The translations under genes and the position numbers were made by a program. From contig NZ_JBMPIX010000002.1 in NCBI RefSeq assembly GCF_049341065.1, forward strand, positions 420,053 through 484,052: a DNA stretch of 64,000 nucleotides. Direction: 5' to 3'. Numbering within the stretch: position 1 is the stretch's first letter; each line of letters starts with the position of its first letter. Under the pieces are notes generated by a model. That model did no database searches. It was not told where the DNA came from and saw nothing but the letters and a program-made list of their open reading frames with translations. Below, piece after piece: positions 17,963-26,831 of the stretch. Source of the stretch: Pacificoceanicola sp049341065. GTDB taxonomy: Bacteria; Pseudomonadota; Alphaproteobacteria; Rhodobacterales; Rhodobacteraceae.

Positions 17963-18799
17963 CCTTTGGGCAGGCAAAAAGCCCGCGTGTCGTGGGAAAT
18001 CAACATTTTCCATGACAAGACACTTTGGCCAAGTGACCAACAGGACAGCGCATCCGGTGATCTTTTCACGCTTGATCGTCGCGGCGAGTGTTCCGATCGT
18101 TGCGGTCAGGTGCTTTTGACCGGGTTTCGACACTTCGACGGCGATATCGACCGATGCATCGCTTGGCAGACCTTTCCCGATCAGATCATGCGCAAGCCGT
18201 TCGGCATGACGCACTCCCATATAAAAGGCGGTCGTCGTGCCCGGCCCGGAATGGCGCGTGCTGTCGGGCGCCGGATCGCTTGCGCAGCCAGTTCCCGTGG
18301 CGAGGACAAGCACGTCAGCCACGTTGCGCTCTGTCAGGCTGCGGCCAAGCATGGCACCGGCGGCAGAGACAGCGGTGACACCGGGCACAAGCTCAACCGC
18401 GATGCCTGCCTCGTTGGCGGCGTCTATTTCTTCGGTTGCGCGCCCGAAAATGCCAGGATCGCCGGATTTCAGCCGGACGACGCGCTTGCCCTTGCAGGCT
18501 TCGGTGACGATCATGCGGTTGATGCGGTCTTGTGGCCAAGTATGCGCGCCCACGTGTTTACCGACAAAGACCCGTTCGGCGTCGGGCCGCGCCAGATCCA
18601 GCACCTCTTCATCCACGAGGCGATCGTAGAAGATCACATCGGCTTTTTGCAGCCGCTCGACCGCGCGCAGCGTCAGCAGATCCCGCGCGCCCGGGCCAGC
18701 GCCGACGAGGCAGATATGCCCAGTCGAAGCCGGCTTGGGCGGGGGGCTGGCTTTGATCCCAGCCCGGGCCGTACGGATGAACATCGGAAATGCTTTCAT
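17945..18799 (-). CDS. cobA: Uroporphyrinogen-III C-methyltransferase (SUMT)
   Basis: 284 residues from ATG 18799 with GGAG 7 nt upstream. The core is CobA-type: V-G-A-G-P-G-A-R-D-L-L-T-L near residues 30-43, A-D-V-I-F-Y-D-R-L-V, V-R-L-K-S-G-D-P-x-I-F-G-R and V-P-G-V-T-A. It makes precorrin-2 from uroporphyrinogen III with two SAM molecules, the first step to sirohaem, the cofactor of NirB encoded upstream in the same operon. The gene is only the methyltransferase; no CysG-type dehydrogenase/chelatase domain is fused. It is last in the operon, 13 bp after the TrpD-like gene. Confidence 0.95.
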   Translation of the reverse strand: MKAFPMFIRTARAGIKASPPPKPASTGHICLVGAGPGARDLLTLRAVERLQKADVIFYDRLVDEEVLDLARPDAERVFVGKHVGAHTWPQDRINRMIVTEACKGKRVVRLKSGDPGIFGRATEEIDAANEAGIAVELVPGVTAVSAAGAMLGRSLTERNVADVLVLATGTGCASDPAPDSTRHSGPGTTTAFYMGVRHAERLAHDLIGKGLPSDASVDIAVEVSKPGQKHLTATIGTLAATIKREKITGCAVLLVTWPKCLVMENVDFPRHAGFLPAQRQALPA

Positions 18800-18812
18800 G
18801 AGAAGTCTCCTT

Positions 18813-19763
18813 TCAGGCGGCATGGCACGTATCGCGGTGGGTCCAGGCGCTTTGGGCTTGTCCGGCGGCGTCGGCCGCGCCAAGTGTATCGAGCGCCAGC
18901 CTTGCTGTGCCGATGACGATGTCGGTTTCAAAGCTGGTGGGACAGTTGCCGCGCAAGACATCCGGCAATCTCAAGTCATCGCCATTTGCCAAGCGTCGGG
19001 TTTCATCGCGGGTGGCGGGAAAGGTCTGCTCCCACGGCTGGCCATTGCGCAGGCCAAAGGCGGCGATATCCTTGGCTGGGTTGCGCTCGAACTCGCCGCC
19101 CGCGCCTTTGATGACGCTCAACGCATTCCAGCCCAGCAAGGCAGCGGCATCAACTTGCAGCAACCGGTATGAGGGGTGAAACACCCCCTGCACACTGGCC
19201 CGCGCACCCGCGGGGTTGAGCATCCGGCAGACGGTATTGACGCAGGACCGCAGACCAAGAACCTCGCGCAGGCTCAGGAGGCGAAACAGCCCCGGGTTCA
19301 GCGACTCCAGCGGCACATAGGCGATGCCATCGCGGTCCAGAAGCCCGGCCGCCGCGTCGGGGGTGTCGGCGACGGCGATGCCTGCCTCGGCAAGGCCGCG
19401 GCGCACCTGAGCGTCGGTCCCGTTCCAACCGTGCAACAGCACTCGATAACCGGATTGCGCCACCAGCCGGGCCGAGAGCAGGAACCAAGGCTGCCCGCGC
19501 GTGCGCCCGGCGGCATAGCTCGGCCAGTCCAGATCGACTTCGGGCATCTTCGGGCCTGCTTGCGCCGCTGCCTGAGCAAAACCCGCGATTTCCTCGGCGG
19601 TTTCGCCCTTCATGCGCAGCAACATCAGCAACGCACCAACCGCTTCGGGTGCCGCCGTGCCCGACAGCATGAGGTGCATGGCCACCTGTGCCTCGGACAG
19701 TGTGAGACTGCGGGAACGCCCCTGCCCCCGGCCCAGTATTCGGACATGCTCGGACAGGGTCAT
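18813..19763 (-). CDS. TrpD-like glycosyltransferase-family protein
   Basis: 316 residues. The fold is that of anthranilate phosphoribosyltransferase/nucleoside phosphorylase family 3: an N-terminal helical domain with L-S-x-x-E-A, then L-L-H-G-W-N-G (in place of the phosphate-binding G-T-G-G-D loop of real TrpD), an R-S-C-V-N-T segment and V-I-K-G-A-G-G-E-F-E-R-N-P. Lack of a canonical GTGGD argues against anthranilate use. The ATG overlaps the nasA stop by 4 bp, so it belongs to the nitrate operon. Homologues occur in similar places in related bacteria; the substrate is unknown. Confidence 0.8.
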   Translation of the reverse strand: MTLSEHVRILGRGQGRSRSLTLSEAQVAMHLMLSGTAAPEAVGALLMLLRMKGETAEEIAGFAQAAAQAGPKMPEVDLDWPSYAAGRTRGQPWFLLSARLVAQSGYRVLLHGWNGTDAQVRRGLAEAGIAVADTPDAAAGLLDRDGIAYVPLESLNPGLFRLLSLREVLGLRSCVNTVCRMLNPAGARASVQGVFHPSYRLLQVDAAALLGWNALSVIKGAGGEFERNPAKDIAAFGLRNGQPWEQTFPATRDETRRLANGDDLRLPDVLRGNCPTSFETDIVIGTARLALDTLGAADAAGQAQSAWTHRDTCHAA

Positions 19764-22381
19764 TCTGCGGCTTCCCTTGGGACGAGGCTGTGCAAAAGAT
19801 CAGCAATTTCCGGACGGCACGAGCCGCAATTCGTCCCCGCACCGAGGATGTCACCGATGGCCTCCACGTTCAAAGCGCCCTGCGTCTCAACCGCCCTGAT
19901 GATAGAGTTGACGCCGACACCAAAGCACGAACACAAGATCGGGCCGGGGTTGGGCACTTCGGCGCCCGGTCTGCCGGTGAGGATATCGGGGCTGGTGGTC
20001 CCGGGCAACGTGGCAAGGTAATCGCGCATAACCGCCACCGGTCTTGACGCGACGAACAAGGCGCCCTCAACGACACCGTCCTGTTGCAGGACGACCCGCG
20101 CCGTGCCGCGCGCCGCGTCGATGATCGTGGCGGCACAGGCATCCGGCGTGGAAAACAGTCTGCGGGCCTCGGCCTCCCAGTCTTCGACCGGCAGGACGCC
20201 CGCGAATTCCGCGCGATAGCCTTGGGCTGTGCGCGCCTGTGCCCAATAATCCGATTGCAACGCCATCTTGTTGACCGACACGGCAAAGCCGTACCACTTG
20301 GCGTCAAAGCGGCTGACTGCGACCACGCTGGCCTTGCTTTCCGGCTGCCCCGAGATCGGGTCCGTCTCGGCCGCCACAAGCGCGTCGATTCGCGCACAAG
20401 GGGCGGTTTCGCCGGTCCAGTGCATCGGCGCAAAGACTTGCCCGGGCTGCATCGCATCGGTGATGCGGGCGCGCAGGATGGCCCTTCCGGTCGGGCTTGT
20501 CACGCGCACCAGATCGGCTGCCCCGATCTCCAGTCTTTCGGCATCAACAGGGTGAAGTTCCACGAACGGTTCGGCCAGATGCGCCGACAGACGCGGCGAG
20601 AGCGCGGTGCGGGTCATTGTGTGCCACTGGTCGCGCAGACGTCCGGTATTGAGCCGGAACGGGTACCGGCGCCTCGTCTTTGATGCCGGGGGGCGCCACG
20701 CGACAGGAAGCAGCCGCGCCTTGCCATCGGTATGATAGAACGCCCCGTCGCCAAAGAACCGCCCTCCGCTGCGTGCCGCGTTGATCGGCCAGCGCTGCGG
20801 CTCGAACCTGGTGTAGGCGCTGTCGTCAAGGTCTTTCAGCCCGGAGATGTCGAAATCCCGCCCAAATTGCGCAGCCACTTCGGACAGGGCGGCGTATTCG
20901 CGAAAAATCTCAGCGGGGGTGCTGTAGTCAAAGGCATGGGCAAAACCCATGCGGCGCCCGACCTCGGCCAGAATGTCCCAATCGGGCCGCGCCTCGCCCG
21001 GCGCTGGCAGCACGCTGCGCTGGCGGCTGATGGTCCGGTCCGAGTTGGTCACCGTGCCGTCCTTTTCGGCCCACGCGGTCGCAGGCAGGAGAACGTCGGC
21101 AAGGCGCGCGGTGTCGGTCTGCGCGGTGATGTCACTGACAACCGTAAAGTCACAGCCGGCAATGGCATCGCGCACCCCATCGGCCTCGGGCATCGAAACG
21201 GCAGGGTTGGTGTGGATGATCCACAGCGCCTTGATCTTGCCTTCGCCAACCGCGCGGAACATGTCGACGGCCTTCAGTCCCGGGGCATCCGGCACATGCG
21301 GGGCCTCCCAGAATGTGCGCACGGCGCTGCGATGGTCGGCGTTTTCCAGATCAAGGTGACAGGCCAGCATGTTGGCCAGCCCGCCCACCTCGCGCCCGCC
21401 CATGGCGTTGGGTTGGCCTGTGACGGACAGCGGCCCCATGCCCTGCTTGCCGATCCTGCCCGTCGCCACATGGCAGTTCAGGATCGCGTTGACCTTGTCA
21501 CTTCCGGAGGTGGATTGGTTCACGCCCTGCGAATAGATCGTCACCACCCGCTCGGTGCGCATCCACAAATCGCAAAACGCCGAAATCTCGGCTTCGGTCA
21601 GCCCCGTTTCGGCGCTGTTGTCATTTTGCGCTGCCTGAAGTGCCTCGTCGAAGCCGTGCGTGTTCCGCAGGTATTCGGCGTCCAGCGCTCCGCCTTTGTA
21701 AAGCGTTGCAAACAGTCGGTTGAACAGCGCGACATCCGATCCGGGCTGAAGCGCGAGGTGCATGTCGGCGCGGTCGCAGCTGGCCGTGCGGCGCGGATCG
21801 ATCACGACGATCCGCGTGCCACGCGCCTTTCGGGCGGCAAGAACACGTTGATACAGGACCGGATGGCACCATGCCAGGTTCGAGCCGACAAGCACCACAA
21901 GATCAGCCTCGTCAAGATCCTCATAGGTGCCCGGAACTGTGTCCGTGCCAAAGGCGCGTTTGTGCCCGGCGACGCTGGACGCCATGCAGAGCCGCGAATT
22001 GGTGTCGATATTGGCGGACCCGATAAAGCCCTTCATCAGCTTGTTGGCGACGTAGTAATCCTCGGTCAGCATCTGGCCGGAAACATAAAAGGCGACGCTG
22101 TCCGGCCCGTGCTGTGCGATCGTGTCGCTGAACCGGTCCGCGACGCCTTGCAGCGCTTCGCCCCAGTCTGTCTCGCGCCCGTCTACGCGCGGGGCAAGCA
22201 GCCGCTCTTCCAAGCCGACGGTCTCTCCCAAGGCCGTGCCTTTGGAGCATAGACGCCCGAAATTGGCCGGGTGATCGGGGTCGCCGCGCACCTCCAGACC
22301 GCCGGCAGCATCCGCGCGCAGAAGCACGCCGCAGCCGACCCCGCAATATGGGCAGGTCGAGCGTGTCCAGGGGCCGTCCAT
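19760..22381 (-). CDS. nasA: Assimilatory nitrate reductase, catalytic subunit
   Basis: 873 residues from ATG 22381 (GTG 22384, overlapping the nirD stop by 4 bp, is an alternative). N-terminal 4Fe-4S ligands are C10, C13, C17 and C45, followed by a Mo-bis-MGD oxidoreductase body with a W-C-H-P segment and a G-M-G-P-L-S-V-T-G-Q-P-N-A-M-G-G motif. A C-terminal BFD-like [2Fe-2S] domain (C-S-C-F ... C-G-S-C) is present, as in NasA types that take electrons from ferredoxin or a flavoprotein. It reduces nitrate to nitrite in the cytoplasm. No separate NasB-type reductase is seen in the operon. Confidence 0.96.
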   Translation of the reverse strand: MDGPWTRSTCPYCGVGCGVLLRADAAGGLEVRGDPDHPANFGRLCSKGTALGETVGLEERLLAPRVDGRETDWGEALQGVADRFSDTIAQHGPDSVAFYVSGQMLTEDYYVANKLMKGFIGSANIDTNSRLCMASSVAGHKRAFGTDTVPGTYEDLDEADLVVLVGSNLAWCHPVLYQRVLAARKARGTRIVVIDPRRTASCDRADMHLALQPGSDVALFNRLFATLYKGGALDAEYLRNTHGFDEALQAAQNDNSAETGLTEAEISAFCDLWMRTERVVTIYSQGVNQSTSGSDKVNAILNCHVATGRIGKQGMGPLSVTGQPNAMGGREVGGLANMLACHLDLENADHRSAVRTFWEAPHVPDAPGLKAVDMFRAVGEGKIKALWIIHTNPAVSMPEADGVRDAIAGCDFTVVSDITAQTDTARLADVLLPATAWAEKDGTVTNSDRTISRQRSVLPAPGEARPDWDILAEVGRRMGFAHAFDYSTPAEIFREYAALSEVAAQFGRDFDISGLKDLDDSAYTRFEPQRWPINAARSGGRFFGDGAFYHTDGKARLLPVAWRPPASKTRRRYPFRLNTGRLRDQWHTMTRTALSPRLSAHLAEPFVELHPVDAERLEIGAADLVRVTSPTGRAILRARITDAMQPGQVFAPMHWTGETAPCARIDALVAAETDPISGQPESKASVVAVSRFDAKWYGFAVSVNKMALQSDYWAQARTAQGYRAEFAGVLPVEDWEAEARRLFSTPDACAATIIDAARGTARVVLQQDGVVEGALFVASRPVAVMRDYLATLPGTTSPDILTGRPGAEVPNPGPILCSCFGVGVNSIIRAVETQGALNVEAIGDILGAGTNCGSCRPEIADLLHSLVPREAAE

Positions 22382-22710
22382 CACGCGGCACTCCGGCCCG
22401 ACAGGCCCGCCCCGTCGATCAGCACGCGGCCCGCCTGAACGCGCAAAGCGTAGGTTGCGATCTGGCCATCTTCGCCCCGTGCCTGTCCGGTGTTGAGATC
22501 AAACACCCAGTTGTGCAGTGGGCAGGTGACGGACTGGCCATGCACGATCCCTTCGGACAGCGGACCGCCCTTGTGCGGGCAGCTGTCTGCGGCGGCAAAA
22601 ACTTCGTCCTCATCCGTGCGGAAGACGGCGATACAGCCCATGGCGGTTTTCAGTTTGCGCGCCCCGCGCAGGGGAATGTCCTCGATGGCACAAATGTCGA
22701 TCCAGCTCAT
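22381..22710 (-). CDS. nirD: Nitrite reductase small subunit (Rieske-type)
   Basis: 109 residues with a Rieske fold: C-P-H-K-G-G near residue 43 and C-P-L-H-N-W-V-F near residue 61 provide Cys/His ligands. It is the normal partner of NirB in NADH-dependent assimilatory nitrite reduction. The start ATG overlaps the nirB stop by 4 bp and its stop overlaps the nasA start, giving tight translational coupling. Confidence 0.95.
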   Translation of the reverse strand: MSWIDICAIEDIPLRGARKLKTAMGCIAVFRTDEDEVFAAADSCPHKGGPLSEGIVHGQSVTCPLHNWVFDLNTGQARGEDGQIATYALRVQAGRVLIDGAGLSGRSAA

Positions 22711-25136
22711 TCGGCGGCCTCCAATGTCAGATCAGCCAGCGGCTGGAAGGCTTGCGCCTTTTTCGCGTGCTCGGCCCATGGGTCTTTGCGATAGATCGAC
22801 TGGCTGAGTTCGAAGGCTTCGATCAACCGGGCCCGTTCGTCCGCGTCGGCAAGACGGTCCTTGACCCAGTCCAGCCCAACCTTGGCGACCCATTTGTAGG
22901 GCCTGTCCAGATACTTGGCGTTCTCGCGGTACAGCTGGACAAACGCCGTGGTCCATTCGATCGCCTCATCCTCGGTGGTCACGTCCACCAGACGCTCGGT
23001 TTCCTTCAGGTCCATGCCAGCGGCCCCCGCGACACCCACCTGATAACCGCTGTCGACGCAGATGATGCCGACATCCTTGCAGGTCGCCTCGGCGCAATTG
23101 CGCGGGCAGCCCGAGACCGCCAGCTTGACCTTGTGCGGCGTCCAGCTGCCCCAAAGGATCTGTTCCAGCTTGATCCCCAGCCCTGTGCTGTCCTGTGTGC
23201 CAAAGCGGCAATGATCGGTGCCGACACAGGTTTTGACCGTGCGCAGGCCCTTGGAATAGGCATGGCCTGACACCAGCCCGGCGCGATTCAAATCGGCCCA
23301 GATATGCGGCAGATCCTCGCATTTGACGCCAAGCAGGTCGATGCGCTGACCGCCGGTCACCTTGACGGTCGGAACGTTGTATTTGTCGGCGGCATCGGCG
23401 ATGGCGCGCAATTCGGCCGGGTTTGTGATGCCGCCCCACATGCGCGGCACAACGGAAAACGTGCCGTCCTTCTGGATGTTTGCGTGCTTGCGTTCGTTGA
23501 CGAAGCGGCTTTGCGGGTCGTCCCGATATTCCAGCGGCCAATCCGCCAGCAAATAGAAATTCACCGCGGGGCGGCAGACATGACAGCCGTTGGGGGTTTT
23601 CCACCCCAGTTCCTGCCAGACGGCGTTCTGGGATTTGAGTTCTTGCGACTTGATCAGACGGCGCACATCCTCATGGGTCAGTTCACAACAGCCGCAAATG
23701 GGCTGCGCTGTGGGCATCTGGAACGCATCACCCAGCGTGACCTGCAAGAGCTGTTCAACCAACCCGGTGCAGGTGCCGCAGGACGCGCTGGCCTTGGTCT
23801 GTGCCCGGACGGCGCCAAGATCGGTCGCGCCGCCAGCGATGGCCTCAACGATGGTGCTTTTGCAAATGCCGTTGCAGCCGCAAACCTCCGCCTCAGGCGG
23901 CAATGCTGCAACGGCTGAGAGAGGGTCCGCTGAGGCACCTCCCTGAAAACCCGGGCCGAAGATCAGCGTCTCGCGCATCTCATCGATGTCGGTGCCGTCC
24001 TTGATCAGGCCGAAGAACCAGTTGCCGTCAGCTGTATCGCCATACATCACCGCTCCGACCAGCCGGTCGCCCTCGATCACCAGCCGCTTGTAGACGCCGC
24101 GCGACGGATCGCGGAAAACGATGTCCTCGCGCCCCTCTGCCTCGGCAAAATCGCCTGCGCTGAACAGATCGCAACCGGTGACTTTCAGCTTGGTGGCTGT
24201 GTCCTTCGCGACAAAGGCATCGGCCTCACCCAGCAGGGTTCTGGCCAGCACCTTGGCTTGATCGTAAAGCGGTGCCACCAGCCCGAAAAGCTGGCCATCG
24301 AATTCGAGGCATTCGCCTACGGCGAAGATATCCGGGTCGCTGGTCTGCAGCTGCGCGCCCACTTCGATCCCGCGGGCGACGTCCAGCCCGGCATCGGTGG
24401 CCAGCCGTGTTTCCGGGCGAATGCCCACCGCCATGACGACGAGGTCCGCCCCCAGCGTTTCGTCGCCTTCCAGCAACACCGCTTCGACCCTGTCTTGGCC
24501 AAGGATCGCCTTGGTCGAGGCTTGCGTCTTGATCGTGATGCCGCGCTTTTCAAGATCGCGTCGCAGCAGGTAGCCAGCGGCCTCGTCGAGCTGCCGTTCC
24601 ATCAAATGACCCATCAGGTGCAGCACGGTGACCTCCATGCCGCGTTCGGCCAGACCGGCCGCCGCTTCAAGGCCCAGCAGACCACCGCCGATCACCACGG
24701 CCTTGCCACCTTTTCCAGCGGCTTCGATCATCGCGTTGGTGTCATCCAGATCGCGGTAGGTGATCACGCCAGGCAGATCCTTGCCGGGGACCGGGATGAT
24801 AAATGGGGCAGATCCGGTGGCGATCACCAGCTTGTCGTAGGGAACCGGCCCGTTCTGGCCTTCGACCATCTTTTTGTCCCGGTCGATGCGCACCACATGT
24901 TCACCAAAACGGCAGGTGACACCGTGTTCGGCGTACCAGCTGTCGTCGTGGGTGACGATGTCCTCATAGGTCTTTTCCCCGGACAGCACCGGCGACAGCA
25001 TGATGCGATTGTAGTTGCCGCGCGGTTCAGCGTTGAACAGCGTGATGTGATAGGCGTCCGGCGCCGTCTCGACCAGGTGTTCGATCACCCGGCCCGAAGC
25101 CATGCCGGCCCCGATAATGACAAGTCTCTGCGTCAT
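22707..25136 (-). CDS. nirB: Nitrite reductase [NAD(P)H] large subunit
   Basis: 809 residues from ATG 25136 with GGAG upstream; the longer open frame begins inside the ABC ATPase gene. Domains in order: FAD/NAD(P)H oxidoreductase (V-I-I-G-A-G-M-A at residues 6-13), BFD-type [2Fe-2S] Cys clusters (C-G-C-N-G-I-C, C-G-T-C, C-G-C-C) at about 420-500, then the sirohaem/4Fe-4S nitrite reductase domain with T-C-V-G-T-D-H-C and C-P-R-N-C-A-E-A-T-C. It reduces nitrite to ammonium. It follows the transporter ATPase by 4 bp. Confidence 0.97.
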   Translation of the reverse strand: MTQRLVIIGAGMASGRVIEHLVETAPDAYHITLFNAEPRGNYNRIMLSPVLSGEKTYEDIVTHDDSWYAEHGVTCRFGEHVVRIDRDKKMVEGQNGPVPYDKLVIATGSAPFIIPVPGKDLPGVITYRDLDDTNAMIEAAGKGGKAVVIGGGLLGLEAAAGLAERGMEVTVLHLMGHLMERQLDEAAGYLLRRDLEKRGITIKTQASTKAILGQDRVEAVLLEGDETLGADLVVMAVGIRPETRLATDAGLDVARGIEVGAQLQTSDPDIFAVGECLEFDGQLFGLVAPLYDQAKVLARTLLGEADAFVAKDTATKLKVTGCDLFSAGDFAEAEGREDIVFRDPSRGVYKRLVIEGDRLVGAVMYGDTADGNWFFGLIKDGTDIDEMRETLIFGPGFQGGASADPLSAVAALPPEAEVCGCNGICKSTIVEAIAGGATDLGAVRAQTKASASCGTCTGLVEQLLQVTLGDAFQMPTAQPICGCCELTHEDVRRLIKSQELKSQNAVWQELGWKTPNGCHVCRPAVNFYLLADWPLEYRDDPQSRFVNERKHANIQKDGTFSVVPRMWGGITNPAELRAIADAADKYNVPTVKVTGGQRIDLLGVKCEDLPHIWADLNRAGLVSGHAYSKGLRTVKTCVGTDHCRFGTQDSTGLGIKLEQILWGSWTPHKVKLAVSGCPRNCAEATCKDVGIICVDSGYQVGVAGAAGMDLKETERLVDVTTEDEAIEWTTAFVQLYRENAKYLDRPYKWVAKVGLDWVKDRLADADERARLIEAFELSQSIYRKDPWAEHAKKAQAFQPLADLTLEAAE

Positions 25137-25140
25137 GGTC

Positions 25141-26826
25141 TTACTCCGCTGCCAGTGGCTTTGGGGGCGTGGGGCGTGTTTTGGGTGTCGCCCCGTGTTC
25201 GTATTCTTCCAGGAAATCGAGGACTTCCTGGCGGTAGGCATAGTAATCGGGATGCTCCAGCAGCGCCTTGCGGGTGCGGGGGCGGGGCAGATCGACCTTG
25301 GTGATCTTGCCGATTGTGGCTTGCGGGCCGTTGGTCATCATCACCACGCGGTCGGCCAGCAGGATCGCCTCGTCCACGTCATGGGTGACGCAGATCGCGG
25401 TAACCTTTGTGCGCGACCAGACCTCCATCAGGACTTCCTGCAATTCCCAGCGCGTCAGGCTGTCGAGCATGCCAAAAGGCTCATCAAGCAGCAGCAGCTT
25501 GGGCGATAACGCAAAAGCCCGCGCGATCCCGACGCGCTGCTGCATGCCGTTCGACATATCGCAGGCGGGCTTGTTCATGGCGTCGGCCAGCCCGACCCGT
25601 TCGAGGTAGTAGTCCACCACGTCCTGCCGCTCGGCCTGACTGGCCTTGGGATAGACCTTGTCCACACCGATGGCGCAGTTCTCGCGGGCGGACAGCCACG
25701 GAAACAGGTTGGGCGACTGAAAGACCACGGCGCGTTCAGGATCGGCCCCTTGCACGTGGCGCCCGTCCAGCTTGATCGCGCCCTTGGAGATCGCGTTCAG
25801 CCCAGCCGCCATGGTCAGTACGGTGGATTTACCACATCCCGAATGGCCGATCAGCGAGATGAATTCGCCACGGTCGACCTTGAGATCGAAATCCTCGACC
25901 ACGGTCAGCGGCCCCTTGGGGGTGGGATAGATTTTGTGCAACTGCGAAAAGTCGAGAAAGCGGTCGTCGATAAGCCCTTGCTGCGCTTCCTTCACGGCGG
26001 CGGGGACGCCGTGGATCGGGGTCACTTGCGGCAGCGTGCGGCTGCCTTCGACGCGCGCCTCGATGCCCACATCCATCAGGTATTTGGTGACATCCGCGCG
26101 CAGCCGTTTGAAAGCGTCATTGCTGTTCATCTCCATCCGGTCGCGCGGGCGCGGGATCGTGACCTTGAACTCCTGCCCTAGTGTGCCATCTGGGTTCAGC
26201 GCGATGATCCGGTCGGCGAGGATGATCGCCTCGTCCACATCGTTGGTGATCAGAACGCAGGTTTTCTTGTCCGCGTCCCAGATATGTTCGATCTCGTCAG
26301 CGAGGTTGGCGCGGGTCAGCGCATCCAGCGCCGAAAGCGGCTCGTCCAGCAGCAGCACTTCGGGGTTCATGGCCAGCGCACGGGCGACGTTCACCCGCTG
26401 GCGCATCCCCCCCGACAGCTCGGCCGGGCGACGGGTGGCGGCGTGGCTCAGCCCCACCATGTCCACGTAATGCGCAACCTTCTCGGACTTGTCGGTTTTG
26501 GACAGGCCGGGAAACACCGTATCGACCGCCAGCGCGACATTGCCGTTCACCGTCAGCCAAGGCATCAGGCTGTAACTTTGAAAGATCACGCCGCGTTCAG
26601 GGCCGGGTCCGGTGACAGGCGCCCCCTTGAAGGTGACACGCCCCTTGGTCGGGCTTTCAAGCCCGGCCATCAGGTTGATCAGCGTGGTCTTGCCGGTGCC
26701 CGAAAAGCCCAGCAGGACCAGAAACTCGCCCTCCTGCACATCAAGGTCGATGTCTTTCAAAACGTGGCTGGCGTGCAGGCCGGTGCCAAAGCTCTGGCTC
26801 ACGTTTTCCAGTTTGAGAATGCTCAT
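25141..26826 (-). CDS. Nitrate ABC transporter, two ATPase domains in one chain
   Basis: 561 residues from ATG 26826 (GTG 26835, overlapping the nrtB stop, is an alternative). Two complete NrtC/D-like ATPase domains are joined head to tail. Domain 1 has Walker A G-F-S-G-T-G-K-T-T, signature L-S-G-G-M-R-Q-R and Walker B V-L-L-L-D-E-P. Domain 2 has G-H-S-G-C-G-K-S-T, Walker B L-L-L-L-D-E-P-F-G and a degenerate signature M-S-N-G-M-Q-Q-R. The linker of about 50 residues contains no NrtA-like domain. One chain can thus supply both ATP sites of the NrtABCD importer. Confidence 0.93.
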   Translation of the reverse strand: MSILKLENVSQSFGTGLHASHVLKDIDLDVQEGEFLVLLGFSGTGKTTLINLMAGLESPTKGRVTFKGAPVTGPGPERGVIFQSYSLMPWLTVNGNVALAVDTVFPGLSKTDKSEKVAHYVDMVGLSHAATRRPAELSGGMRQRVNVARALAMNPEVLLLDEPLSALDALTRANLADEIEHIWDADKKTCVLITNDVDEAIILADRIIALNPDGTLGQEFKVTIPRPRDRMEMNSNDAFKRLRADVTKYLMDVGIEARVEGSRTLPQVTPIHGVPAAVKEAQQGLIDDRFLDFSQLHKIYPTPKGPLTVVEDFDLKVDRGEFISLIGHSGCGKSTVLTMAAGLNAISKGAIKLDGRHVQGADPERAVVFQSPNLFPWLSARENCAIGVDKVYPKASQAERQDVVDYYLERVGLADAMNKPACDMSNGMQQRVGIARAFALSPKLLLLDEPFGMLDSLTRWELQEVLMEVWSRTKVTAICVTHDVDEAILLADRVVMMTNGPQATIGKITKVDLPRPRTRKALLEHPDYYAYRQEVLDFLEEYEHGATPKTRPTPPKPLAAE

Positions 26827-26831
26827 GCCGC

